Origin: Ruminococcus sp.
GTDB lineage: Bacteria; Bacillota; Clostridia; Oscillospirales; Ruminococcaceae
NCBI GenBank assembly: GCA_029062165.1
Contig: JAIDQQ010000020.1
Location: forward strand, 62,001 to 126,000
DNA length: 64,000 nucleotides
Direction: 5' to 3'
Position 1 is the first letter of the stretch; each line of letters opens with the position of its first letter. Below are positions 34,078 through 42,969 of this stretch, piece by piece. The notes under the pieces were generated by a model, which saw nothing but the letters and a program-made list of their open reading frames with translations, was not told the DNA's origin and ran no database searches. Both the position numbers and the translations under genes were made by a program.

Positions 34078-34288
34078 AAAAAAAATTCAGTCCCGAAAGA
34101 CTGAAACATTTTTAAAGACCGTTTGCGGAGTTGAACCGCAGTTTCCCTAGATTTGTGGCCGGGGCGTTCTGACGTTGAACTATACGGCAGTGTCAGGCGG
34201 ATAACCGCACCTTCAGAATGTGGAAACTGACGTTCTTTACTTACACTACTGACATTGTTATTATAGCATAATGTTTTTAATTTGTCAA
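34078..34288 (-). ncRNA. Double-cloverleaf RNA, copy A, with promoter and terminator
   Basis: TTGACA (34288-34283), 17 nt, TATAAT (34265-34260). Same plan as copy B: module 1 TGTCAG/CTGACA with GTCAG/CTGAA arm; module 2 GCCGT/ACGGT, D-like GTTC-AACGTCA-GAAC, and a T-like TGCGG-TTCAACT-CCGCA whose loop fits the tRNA T-loop TTCRANY. The terminator is TTCAGTC/GACTGAA plus T8 (34078-34105). It is divergent from the SDR gene promoter. Confidence 0.65.
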
Positions 34289-34296
34289 GATAAAAT

Positions 34297-34325
34297 TTGA
34301 CTTTTTTTCAGTTTTATGTTAAAAT
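34297..34325 (+). promoter_or_regulatory. Promoter of the SDR gene
   Basis: TTGACT (34297-34302), 17 nt, TAAAAT (34320-34325), eight bp from the divergent -35 of RNA copy A. Confidence 0.7.
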
Positions 34326-34357
34326 AGTTTCAGTAAATTATCAGGGAGGACTTTTTT

Positions 34358-35377
34358 ATGAAAATCTGTTTAATGTGTCGTCAGCGTAATATGGAAGAAT
34401 ACGGCATCTGTCCGGAATGTAAGGAAATCAACGAAAAAATGCGTACTTTAACTTGCGACTTGACCGGAAAAAATGCCGTCGTGACCGGTGGCAGAATTAA
34501 AATCGGTTATGCGGTATGTCTGAGGCTGTTAAGAATGGGGGCTAACGTGATAGCCGTCACCCGATACCCGAAGAACGCTCTTGAAAACTACTCGAAAGAA
34601 CCCGATTTTGAAAATTTCCGAAGCAGGCTTTTCATTATCGGTTTTGACTTAATCAGAGTTGACCGCATACAAGAACTTATCGAACATATTGCAGATATTT
34701 CCGGAAATCATCTCGATATACTTATTAATAACTCTGCACAGACCGTCAAGAAATCCGCTGAATATTATGCTGAACTCGAATTAAAAGAAAAGTCTATCCA
34801 ATGCGATTCCAGACAGCTTTTATCGCTGAAACTTCCGGAGCAGGAAAATTTTTCGTTGATACTGAATAATCAGCTTGTCGACTACGGTGAAAAACCTGAT
34901 AAAAATTCATGGGTACGCCGTCCGGAAGAAATCTCGCCACAGGAATTACTTGAAGTACAACTGATAAACGTCACAGCACCGTTCATACTCACTAACGGTT
35001 TAAGAAAATATCTCGCACACGGTAAGGATAACAAATCATGGGTCATAAATGTAAGCTCCGTTGAGGGACGTTTCAATACTAAACAGAAACTCGCACGGCA
35101 TGTACATACCAATATGGCAAAGGCTTCGCTGAATATGATGACCCATTCAATATCATCTGATTTTGTCCGTGACGGAATATATGTCTATTCCTGTGACCCT
35201 GGTTGGGTATCGAATCAGTTTCCACCGGCGTATGAAATCAGTACGAATTTCAAGCCATACCTTACTTTCGACGACGGTGCTATGAGAATACTTTACCCGA
35301 TTATCAAAAACTTCAACGAAACCAAAATAAAAGATTACGGAATGTTCTATAAAGACTACAGAATTATTGACTACTGA
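34358..35377 (+). CDS. SDR-fold oxidoreductase with N-terminal Cys4 motif
   Basis: 339 residues. It begins with CLMCRQRN....GICPECKEI, a four-cysteine zinc-ribbon-like tip not usual for SDRs. The Rossmann part has VVTGGRIKIGYAVCLRLL (variant of TGxxxGxG), FDLIRVD, LINNSAQT and INVSSVEGRF. The catalytic YxxxK is altered: HTNMAKAS keeps Lys, but the Tyr position is Thr. SD GGGAGGA supports the start. Substrate unknown; it may be a non-catalytic or atypical SDR. Its stop lies inside the truncated AraC fragment frame on the other strand. Confidence 0.82.
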   Translation: MKICLMCRQRNMEEYGICPECKEINEKMRTLTCDLTGKNAVVTGGRIKIGYAVCLRLLRMGANVIAVTRYPKNALENYSKEPDFENFRSRLFIIGFDLIRVDRIQELIEHIADISGNHLDILINNSAQTVKKSAEYYAELELKEKSIQCDSRQLLSLKLPEQENFSLILNNQLVDYGEKPDKNSWVRRPEEISPQELLEVQLINVTAPFILTNGLRKYLAHGKDNKSWVINVSSVEGRFNTKQKLARHVHTNMAKASLNMMTHSISSDFVRDGIYVYSCDPGWVSNQFPPAYEISTNFKPYLTFDDGAMRILYPIIKNFNETKIKDYGMFYKDYRIIDY

Positions 35378-35640
35378 TTTGAAAATTACCTGTTTTGCGG
35401 TAATTTTTCGGAGTTGTACCGGTTATTTTCCTGAAAAGACTGTTGAAATTTGACAGCGAACGGAATCCGCATTCTTCGGAGATAGTCAGAATGCTTTTAT
35501 CGGTATTAATCAGCATATATTCAGCTTCTGTAATGCGTTTCCGGATAATGTAGTTTACAGGTGAAATACCGGTCAGTGACCTGAATGTACTACACAGATA
35601 AGGTATACCGGCCGTTGACGGTTCGTCGACGGACTGACAA
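35364..35640 (-). pseudogene. AraC-type regulator, C-terminal half (broken)
   Basis: An open minus-strand frame reads IPYLCSTFRSLTGISPVNYI, then KRITEAEYMLINTD, SILTISEECGFRSLSNFNSL and FRKITGTTPKNYRKTG: the second half of an AraC HTH domain. No start is available; homology stops abruptly at GTATAC (about 35603-35608). The missing first half is found 7.3 kb away in opposite orientation (42555-42968). Beyond the break toward 35761 I see only AT-rich palindromic sequence and the upstream region of the histidine kinase. Confidence 0.85.
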
Positions 35641-35761
35641 TTATAAATTATAAATTCTTAATTTTGAATTGAATTGACAACCGGTCTGATAAATGCTATA
35701 CTATGAATAGCCTGAAAAATTTTTAATCATGGCATAAAATTCAATAAAGGAGGTATTTTTA

Positions 35762-38700
35762 ATGCAGGCTGAACACAAGGCATATATCAGAATAATTGTC
35801 GCTTTTATGACGTGTCTTACTTTTATCACGTCCGGTTACATGACTGCGTCAGCCGATGAGGCTTCCGACAACAAGACGGTCAGAGCAGGTATTTTCGATT
35901 TTGAAGGCTATCACATGAAAGACGATGACGGAACACTGACTGGTTACGGAATAGAATTTCTGAATCTGGTTTCAGAATATTCACACCTGAATTTTGAATA
36001 TACAGGTTATGACAAGTCATGGAGCGAAATGCTTGATATGCTTGAAAACGGTGAAATTGATGTGGTTACTTCCGCACGGCGAAATGAAGAACGTGAAAAG
36101 ATTTTTGATTTTTCGTACCCTATAGGCAGAAATGATACTGTTCTTTCGGTCAGGCTTGACAATACAAGGATACACAGCAGTGACTACAAAACTTATGACG
36201 GAATGATAATCGGTCAGCTGAAAGGTAGCAGTCAGAACGAGAGCCTCGTGAAATTTGCGGAAAAAAAAGGGTTCTCTTACGTTGTGAAAGAATATGATGA
36301 CGCAGATACGCTTGCTTCTGCATTACAGAATGGTGAAGTTGACGCTATACTTTCAAGTGACCTGAGAAAATCGGAAAACGAAAAAACACTTGATATTATC
36401 GAAGAAGATAATTTCTATGCAATCGTCAGAAAAGGCGATACCGAACTTCTTGACGAAATAAATTACGCTATAGAACAGATGGACTTAAACGAAGGTGACT
36501 GGAAAAATTTACTGTTTTATCAGCATTACGGACCTGTTTATTCTTCCGAACTTACTTTCACGGAACGTGAACTTGAATATATAAAAGAAATTGTATCGGG
36601 TGAAAAGAAAATCACGGTCACGGCACTCGGAGAGAGAGAGCCTTACTCCTATGTTGAAAACGGTGAACTCAAGGGCATTTTACCGGATTATTTCCGATAT
36701 GTCATGGAACTTGCCGGACTTCCCTATGAAGTGGTAGTACCCGAAAACAAGGAAGATTATTACAATATCGCAAACACAAACAGCGTCGATATAGTCATTG
36801 ACAGCATAAAGACAGTACCGGTTATGGAAAATTCCGCCTACCGTGGATTCAATACAAAGTCGTATCTTACGACAGGTATCGCAAGAGTTACAAGACAGGA
36901 TTTTATCGGCGATATAAAGAAAGTGGCAGTAGCTGATTCTCAAAGCAGGGAAATTATAGTCAATGAACTCCATGATGTCGAGTTTGTGACATATCCCACA
37001 AGAGAAGACGCTATGCAGGCAGTCCTTGACCGTAAAGCAGATGCCGCATATGTATACGCCTACGCCGCACAGCTTTTTGTGAACAACGATAAAACACGCT
37101 CTCTTTACTACAGCGTTACAAACAACATGAATATTGATTTCAGAATGTATGTCCGGAACAGTGCCGAACACGAACTCATAACCATACTCAACAAGTGTAT
37201 ACAGCAAGTACCTAATGATATGCTTAGTCAGTTTGTTGCAAAGTATACAACGTATACCGTCGATGATATGAATTTTTTTGAATATCTTCAGGCAAATCCG
37301 GAAATAATGCTGATAGTTGCGTTTATTGTTGCCCTGATATTCAGCGTTGTACTCATACTGTATCTTAAAGGACGTTGGAGTGAAAAACTTCTGAACGCCA
37401 CGGAGCAGGCAAATAAAGAGATGTCCGAACAACTGGCAATAGTAGAGGCATTAAGCCATGACTATACCAATGTATACGCCGTCAACGAAAAAGCCGGTAC
37501 TGCACGTATAGTCAAACTTGAGGGCTATGTTGTAGAGGGTCTGAAAAAGGATTCCATAGAGGAACATCCATATACACCCATACTGCGACAGTATATCAAT
37601 ACGAGAGTACACGAGGAAGACAGGGAATACCTTACGGAAGCACTATCTCTTGAAAAAGTACGTGAACAGTTGAATGAAAATACCGAATATAACGGCAGTT
37701 ATCGTATACAGGTTGACGGTGAAGAACATCATTTCCAGTATACCTACGTTAAAGTGAAAGACAGTACGGAAAAGAATAACAGTTTTATACTTGCGGGATT
37801 CCGTAACATAGATGATATGATTCAGCGGGAACAGGAACAGAATGAAATACTTTCGGAAGCACTCGCACAGGCACAGTACGCCAATAACGCTAAAACGACG
37901 TTTCTTAATAATATGTCGCATGATATACGTACGCCTATGAACGCTATTATCGGTTTTACGTCGCTGGCGGTGACACATATCGATAACAAACAACAGGTAC
38001 AGGACTATCTGGGAAAAATTCTCACATCAAGTAATCACCTGTTAAGTCTTATCAATGACGTTCTCGACATGAGCCGTATAGAAAGCGGTAAGGTTAAAAT
38101 TGAAGAAAAAGAAGTAAGTCTGCCGGATATAATGCACGATTTGAAAACTATCGTACAGGCGGATGTTAAATCAAAACAGCTTGAATTTTATATTGATACC
38201 CTTGACGTTACAAATGAAATGATTATCTGTGATAAATTACGTCTTAATCAGGTACTGTTGAATATTTTAAGTAATGCCATGAAGTACACAAAACCAGGGG
38301 GAATGGTAAGTGTACGTGTTATCCAGACAGCCAAGGAGCAGGACAATTATGCGTCATACGAGTTTCGTGTGAAAGATACCGGTATCGGAATGAGTCCGGA
38401 ATTTTTAAAGCACGTCTTTGAACCGTTTGAACGTGAACAGACAGCTACTGTCAGCGGAATACAGGGTACAGGTTTAGGACTGGCGATAACTAAAAATATC
38501 GTCGATATGATGGGCGGTACTATCCTTGTAGAGAGCGAAGAGGGTAAAGGTTCGGAATTTATTGTAAAGCTCCGTTTCAGAGTTGCAGAAACTTCCGAAA
38601 ACTCACAGAAAATAGAACATCTCGCAGACTTAAGGGCATTGGTTGTAGATGATGATGTTAATACTTGTGTAAGCGTAAGTAAAATGCTGTCGGCGATTGG

Positions 38701-39424
38701 TATGCACCCCGACTGGACTACTTTAGGAAAAGAAGCCCTTATCCGTACACAGTTTGCCATAGAACAGAATGAACCATACAGTGCGTATATAATCGACTGG
38801 CTTATGCCTGATACGAACGGTATTGAACTTGTCCGCCGTATACGTAAGGTAATAGGCGATATAGCACCTATAATAATACTTACGGCTTACGACTGGGCTG
38901 ACATTGAGGAAGAAGCCCGTGAAGCCGGAGTAACTGCATTCTGTTCAAAACCTATATTCTTTTCTGAACTCCGTGAAGTACTTGCCAGACCGTACGAAAA
39001 CAATGACGCTCCTGAAGAAGCTGATACCGAAGAAATACGTTTCGACGGCATGAAGATTCTTCTTGTAGAGGATAACGAACTTAATCAGGAAATTGCAATG
39101 GCTATCCTTGAGAACGTCGGATTTATAATAGATACCGCCGACGATGGTACAGTAGCAGTTGACATGATAAAGAATAAACCGGCAGATGCCTATGACCTCA
39201 TTCTCATGGATATTCAGATGCCTATCATGAACGGTTACGAAGCGACTAAAATAATCCGTGAACTTGACGACAAAACAAAAGCAAATATTCCGATAGTCGC
39301 TATGACAGCCAATGCTTTCGACGAAGACAGACAGGAAGCTATAAATGCCGGTATGAACGGTCATATCGCAAAACCTATCAATATTGATATGCTTATGGAA
39401 ACTTTAAGGGATATTCTGAAATAA
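35762..39424 (+). CDS. Hybrid sensor histidine kinase with two solute-binding domains and two receiver domains
   Basis: 1220 residues. A signal or anchor (about 8-32) is followed by two tandem SBP_bac_3-type extracellular sensor domains (about 38-265 and 280-510). Next come a membrane span (about 515-540), a PAS-like region (560-690), HisKA with the phospho-His in NNMSHDIRTPMNAIIGF, HATPase_c (NAMKYTKPGG, DTGIGM, GTGLGLAI), receiver 1 (Asp in IIDWLMPD) and receiver 2 (Asp in LILMDIQMPIMNGYEA). No DNA-binding output or HPt is fused. SD AAAGGAGG. It lies upstream of dockerin hydrolase genes, so sensing of oligosaccharide or amino-acid-like ligands is plausible. Confidence 0.92.
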   Translation: MQAEHKAYIRIIVAFMTCLTFITSGYMTASADEASDNKTVRAGIFDFEGYHMKDDDGTLTGYGIEFLNLVSEYSHLNFEYTGYDKSWSEMLDMLENGEIDVVTSARRNEEREKIFDFSYPIGRNDTVLSVRLDNTRIHSSDYKTYDGMIIGQLKGSSQNESLVKFAEKKGFSYVVKEYDDADTLASALQNGEVDAILSSDLRKSENEKTLDIIEEDNFYAIVRKGDTELLDEINYAIEQMDLNEGDWKNLLFYQHYGPVYSSELTFTERELEYIKEIVSGEKKITVTALGEREPYSYVENGELKGILPDYFRYVMELAGLPYEVVVPENKEDYYNIANTNSVDIVIDSIKTVPVMENSAYRGFNTKSYLTTGIARVTRQDFIGDIKKVAVADSQSREIIVNELHDVEFVTYPTREDAMQAVLDRKADAAYVYAYAAQLFVNNDKTRSLYYSVTNNMNIDFRMYVRNSAEHELITILNKCIQQVPNDMLSQFVAKYTTYTVDDMNFFEYLQANPEIMLIVAFIVALIFSVVLILYLKGRWSEKLLNATEQANKEMSEQLAIVEALSHDYTNVYAVNEKAGTARIVKLEGYVVEGLKKDSIEEHPYTPILRQYINTRVHEEDREYLTEALSLEKVREQLNENTEYNGSYRIQVDGEEHHFQYTYVKVKDSTEKNNSFILAGFRNIDDMIQREQEQNEILSEALAQAQYANNAKTTFLNNMSHDIRTPMNAIIGFTSLAVTHIDNKQQVQDYLGKILTSSNHLLSLINDVLDMSRIESGKVKIEEKEVSLPDIMHDLKTIVQADVKSKQLEFYIDTLDVTNEMIICDKLRLNQVLLNILSNAMKYTKPGGMVSVRVIQTAKEQDNYASYEFRVKDTGIGMSPEFLKHVFEPFEREQTATVSGIQGTGLGLAITKNIVDMMGGTILVESEEGKGSEFIVKLRFRVAETSENSQKIEHLADLRALVVDDDVNTCVSVSKMLSAIGMHPDWTTLGKEALIRTQFAIEQNEPYSAYIIDWLMPDTNGIELVRRIRKVIGDIAPIIILTAYDWADIEEEAREAGVTAFCSKPIFFSELREVLARPYENNDAPEEADTEEIRFDGMKILLVEDNELNQEIAMAILENVGFIIDTADDGTVAVDMIKNKPADAYDLILMDIQMPIMNGYEATKIIRELDDKTKANIPIVAMTANAFDEDRQEAINAGMNGHIAKPINIDMLMETLRDILK

Positions 39425-39445
39425 TAAAAAAGGAGTTTGAAATCT

Positions 39446-40747
39446 ATGAAGAAATCAGTCAGAAAATTTACAGCGTCTTTAATGGGAATACTTATTACAG
39501 CTTCGGGAATAATGACAAATTCCGTCCATGCGGAAGTAATATCCAATCCGGTAATAAGTACAGATTGTCCGGCATACTCACAGACCGGTATGACATCTTA
39601 CGCCAATGACGAACATTATTTTTCATTCTGGAGCAGTTCCGGTGCGGACTATCTTGCCTATGACCTTTCGGAAGTACCCGAAAATCAGCGGAAAAAAGTA
39701 ATTGCCGTATGGTATAACGCTACCGGAGCATTTGACTATACAGTCGGAAACGGTGGGTCTAATGGTGTTCCCTATGACTACACTATAGAAGTAAATTCAG
39801 CAGTCGGCGGTACTTATCCTGAAGACAACTGGGAAGTTATTGAAACAGTTACAGGAAATACGCTTCATTCAAGACAGCACGTCATTGACATGGACGGTTA
39901 TAACTGGATAAGACTTAACATTACCGGTAATGACGGCAAATCAGGTGGGAATACTTCCATAAATTTCGATATTCATAACGTATCCGACGGTGTTTCAGAC
40001 AGCTGGATTTTTTACGGAGATTCTATTACGGCGTGCGGTATGATGAACTGTTACGGCACAGGATTCGCTGAATTTGTCCACCAGATTGACGACAGATATT
40101 TTCCGGTACAGGAAAACGGAGGTATCGGCGGAATAACAAGTACTCACGGTGCGGAAAACATTGACCGCTGGCTTGAAGCTTTCCAAGGGAAATACGTAAG
40201 TGTGGCTTACGGTACAAACGACGCATGGGGTAATCCCTCGAATACGGAAAAATATTATGAAAATACATCATATATGGTAGAAAAAATAATAGAATCCGGA
40301 AAAATACCGGTTGTTCCGAAGATTCCGTACGCTACAGAATCGGCAGTAGGCGATAATGTACCGGCATATAACGCTATGATTGAAAAAATCTATGAAAAAT
40401 ATCCGGAAGTAGTAAAAGGTCCGGACTTTGAAAAACTTTTCCGTGAAAATCCTGAACTGCTAAGTGCCGACGGCGTACACCCTAATGATGACGGTTACGC
40501 TACTATGCGTAAATTATGGGCTGAAACAATGTATGAAACGGTTTACTCTTCAGACAGTAATATAAAATCCGTTAATGGTGACGTAAATTCAGACGGAAAA
40601 TTTGATATTGCAGACCTTGTCATGTTACAGAAATGGCTTCTCGGAAGTGGTAATCTGACCGACTGGCACGCCGGTGACCTCGATAAGAATAATATTATAG
40701 ATGTCTTTGACCTCTGCATGATGCGAAAGTTAATTATCAATTCATAA
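39446..40747 (+). CDS. Secreted SGNH/GDSL hydrolase with dockerin
   Basis: 433 residues from ATG 39446; SD GGAG ten bases upstream. Signal peptide (about 1-30, ending SVHA). Residues about 35-180 form a beta-rich carbohydrate-binding-like domain. The SGNH domain follows with catalytic Ser in WIFYGDSIT, Gly in GIGGI, Asn in YGTNDAW and the Asp/His pair in ADGVHPND. The C-terminus is a type I dockerin: GDVNSDGKFDIADLVMLQKW and DLDKNNIIDVFDLCMMRKL. Probable carbohydrate esterase (for example acetyl-xylan) attached to a cellulosome. Confidence 0.92.
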   Translation: MKKSVRKFTASLMGILITASGIMTNSVHAEVISNPVISTDCPAYSQTGMTSYANDEHYFSFWSSSGADYLAYDLSEVPENQRKKVIAVWYNATGAFDYTVGNGGSNGVPYDYTIEVNSAVGGTYPEDNWEVIETVTGNTLHSRQHVIDMDGYNWIRLNITGNDGKSGGNTSINFDIHNVSDGVSDSWIFYGDSITACGMMNCYGTGFAEFVHQIDDRYFPVQENGGIGGITSTHGAENIDRWLEAFQGKYVSVAYGTNDAWGNPSNTEKYYENTSYMVEKIIESGKIPVVPKIPYATESAVGDNVPAYNAMIEKIYEKYPEVVKGPDFEKLFRENPELLSADGVHPNDDGYATMRKLWAETMYETVYSSDSNIKSVNGDVNSDGKFDIADLVMLQKWLLGSGNLTDWHAGDLDKNNIIDVFDLCMMRKLIINS

Positions 40748-40772
40748 TTCTTAATTGACAGAATATAAAAAC

Positions 40773-40839
40773 AGAATCATTGAACGACTTAAGCTTGACT
40801 GTATAAAATCAGCTACGCTTATCGGTCTTCAATGATTCT
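40773..40839. repeat. Long imperfect hairpin between convergent genes
   Basis: A perfect 12-bp outer stem AGAATCATTGAA / TTCAATGATTCT encloses further complementarity (AAGC/GCTT). Short T runs flank both sides, so it may be a bidirectional terminator; a structured RNA or a small mobile palindrome is also possible. Confidence 0.55.
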
Positions 40840-40932
40840 TTTATCAGTATATCATATTTATCTGAACTTGTCAAGCATATGTGTAAATTAAATTTTTTAT
40901 TTTAAAAAATCATTGTTTTTTACAAGCGATAT

Positions 40933-40963
40933 AAAAAAGCCGGAATAAAAATCCGGCTTTTTG
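40933..40963. terminator. Bidirectional terminator between SGNH and GH8 genes
   Basis: AAAAGCCGGA / TCCGGCTTTTT with a loop of A and T. Confidence 0.85.
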
Positions 40964-40965
40964 TT

Positions 40966-41034
40966 ATTATCTGTATCTATATCTGTATCTGTTTCTGTAT
41001 CTTTATCTGTTTCTGTATCTTTATCTGTATCGGT
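40966..41034. repeat. Imperfect CTGTAT/CTGTTT/CTTTAT hexamer tandem repeat
   Basis: About eleven consecutive 6-bp units of the type ATCTGT, with 12-18 bp higher-order periodicity. No gene lies here. The remainder of 40748-41094 holds only the two hairpins and the decamer repeat. Confidence 0.8.
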
Positions 41035-41043
41035 AGCCATCGT

Positions 41044-41085
41044 AAACGTTCGTTAGCGTTCGTATACGTCCGTACACGTTCGTGC
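41044..41085. repeat. 10-bp tandem repeat GTTCGTNNNC
   Basis: Four units GTTCGTTAGC, GTTCGTATAC, GTCCGTACAC and GTTCGTGC directly after the hexamer array. Dispensable spacer DNA between convergent genes, or protein-binding sites. Confidence 0.75.
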
Positions 41086-41094
41086 TAATATCAA

Positions 41095-42513
41095 TTATGA
41101 ATTAATAATCAGTTTCCGCATAAGAACGAGGTCAAAAATATCAATTCTTGAATCTTTTAATAAGTCACCGGCTTGCCAGTCTGCCATACCTTCGCCGTAC
41201 AGAAGATATTTCTGCATTGCCACGAGGTCAGCGACATCAAAATTTCCGTCAGAATTTACATCGCCTGTCACTGATTTTTCCGTATTTTCCGGAACAGTCC
41301 AGCCGTCGTCATCTACGATAAGACACAACATTTTTATTGTATCGCCGTAATATACGTCTTCACCGTAATCTGTCAGAACTTCACGTATATCATCATGCCA
41401 TTTAGTATTCTTACCACATTTCGCCGAAACAAGCAGAGGTGCTACAAAACATAAATCATTGTAATCTTCAATAGCCTTGCCGTCTGGAGTGTATCCGGCT
41501 AAGACTTCCCACGGGTCACCTTTGGTAGCGGACATCATGAAATTGTCTATAGCTTCCGCAAAAACAAGAGCGTCTTTGTTACCATTTATAAGATAGTCCA
41601 TACCTATACGCCACGGTACACGACAGCTGTTATAATAATAATTACCGTCGTTTTCGCTTTCGAGGAAATCAGCCGGAGCAGGTACGTAATTACCGGACTT
41701 GTCACGGATAACAAAATCGGGTAATATACCGGTTTTGTACTTATCGACAATTCCGTTTATTATTCCGTATGTAGTTTCATAGACTTTCAGCCAGTCGTCA
41801 TTACCGGAGACTTCAGCGAATACAGGAAGATACTGTACGATAAAATCAGAACATCTTGTAGCGGAATAATAATTTTCCGTCCTGTCACATTCGGAAACCC
41901 AGTCACCGAGATTTATAGTCCAGTATTCGTGATTTATGTCATATTTCATGATGTCATTTATTACCGCAAGGGCTTCGGAATAGTAATCAATATCGCCATC
42001 ACTGCCCCATACGGAATCAGCCATAAGAAGAGCATAGGCAATATCCATATCGCCATCAGTAGCGGAATCGCATAAACCGCCGGTCATACTGCCTTCTTCC
42101 GCACCGTCAATGAGTGCCGTACCGTTATCGCACTGTTGCCATGACATAAGATTTTTACCTATATCACTCGGATGAGCCTTGAAATAACGGTACATTCCGT
42201 CAAAATAGTCCTTGGCGTTTTCGTCGTAATCCGCCATACTGGCAGTAATAAGCATACCGTAGCCGTGTGCCTCCGATACCGTAACGGCAACGGAAGTATT
42301 TCCGCCGGTGTATTTTTCGTCAGCGTAGTATACGTAATATTGTGTTTCGTCAGTAACGTAATTATCCTGTACGAGATATTTCTGTTTCCAGTAATTATAA
42401 AAATTTAAAGTATCTGCTGAAAGTCTGTTTTCTGCCGATACGGAAACAGGCATTATACTCTGAATCATTACCGCTGAAAGTATAAACGCCGGTAATTTTT
42501 TGATATGTTTCAT
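41095..42513 (-). CDS. Glycoside hydrolase family 8 enzyme with dockerin
   Basis: 472 residues. Signal peptide (about 1-27, ending SVSA). The catalytic (alpha/alpha)6 domain spans about 30-400, with the proton-donor Glu in VTVSEAHGYGMLI and the family motif SATDGDMDIAYALLMAD; SCRVPWRIGMDYLI is also typical. GH8 includes endoglucanases, lichenases and xylanases. The C-terminal dockerin has GDVNSDGNFDVADLVAMQKY and DLLKDSRIDIFDLVLMRKL, so the enzyme docks on a cellulosome. SD CAGGAGG. It lies inside the presumed inverted segment. Confidence 0.94.
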   Translation of the reverse strand: MKHIKKLPAFILSAVMIQSIMPVSVSAENRLSADTLNFYNYWKQKYLVQDNYVTDETQYYVYYADEKYTGGNTSVAVTVSEAHGYGMLITASMADYDENAKDYFDGMYRYFKAHPSDIGKNLMSWQQCDNGTALIDGAEEGSMTGGLCDSATDGDMDIAYALLMADSVWGSDGDIDYYSEALAVINDIMKYDINHEYWTINLGDWVSECDRTENYYSATRCSDFIVQYLPVFAEVSGNDDWLKVYETTYGIINGIVDKYKTGILPDFVIRDKSGNYVPAPADFLESENDGNYYYNSCRVPWRIGMDYLINGNKDALVFAEAIDNFMMSATKGDPWEVLAGYTPDGKAIEDYNDLCFVAPLLVSAKCGKNTKWHDDIREVLTDYGEDVYYGDTIKMLCLIVDDDGWTVPENTEKSVTGDVNSDGNFDVADLVAMQKYLLYGEGMADWQAGDLLKDSRIDIFDLVLMRKLIINS

Positions 42514-42554
42514 ATTAAAAAAACCTCCTGAATTATATTTGTACTATAAATATA

Positions 42555-42968
42555 TCACATATTTTTTATAAAATCCACCTGTTTTTTATCGGAAACGGTA
42601 CAGTCGGGAATCCCGAATTTTTTACAACCAGTCTTTACGGTGGTTTACGGAAAATTGACCGTTCATGTATATATACACCTGTTCTTGCGGATATTCTTAC
42701 GGAAATACAATCGGAATACGATAACCGACAAAAAGGTTATGAAAACATGATAAAATCACTTCTGCTGAAATTCTTCACGGTAATTTTCAGGAATATTCCG
42801 GAAAATTCCGGCAACAGAAAAGTAATAAGCCGTAATGCATCTTCTAAAATCCGTAATATAATACTTTACATTGACGAAAACTTTCAGAAACCTATTGACC
42901 TTGAATTTCTTGAAAAAAAGTTTGAAATAAGTATACAAATGGTAGACGAACGGTATACCACTGGTTGA
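42555..42968 (+). pseudogene. AraC-type regulator, N-terminal half (broken)
   Basis: One open frame reads NGTVGNPEFFTTSLYGGLRK, IYTPVLADILTEIQSEYDN, GYENMIKSLLLKFFTVIF and then KIRNIILYIDENFQKPIDLE with FLEKKFEIS: the sensor domain, linker and first HTH helix of an AraC regulator. AraC homology stops at GTATAC (42931-42936), followed by a foreign tail QMVDERYTTG and a stop. The far N-terminus is also missing. The matching C-terminal half is at 35364-35640 on the other strand. The ATG at 42747 is internal, not a real start. Confidence 0.85.
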
Positions 42969-42969
42969 C

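Noticed and set aside
33637-34288. SAM-I, T-box or cobalamin riboswitch upstream of the sulfhydrylase gene
   Set aside because: I found no T-box UGGNACC antiterminator, no SAM-I core and no B12 box. The CGGTTCAACTCCG segment resembles a tRNA T-arm more than the cobalamin core.
42747-42968. Independent 73-residue gene
   Set aside because: The frame is open far upstream and continues AraC sensor-domain homology; it is the middle of a broken AraC gene.
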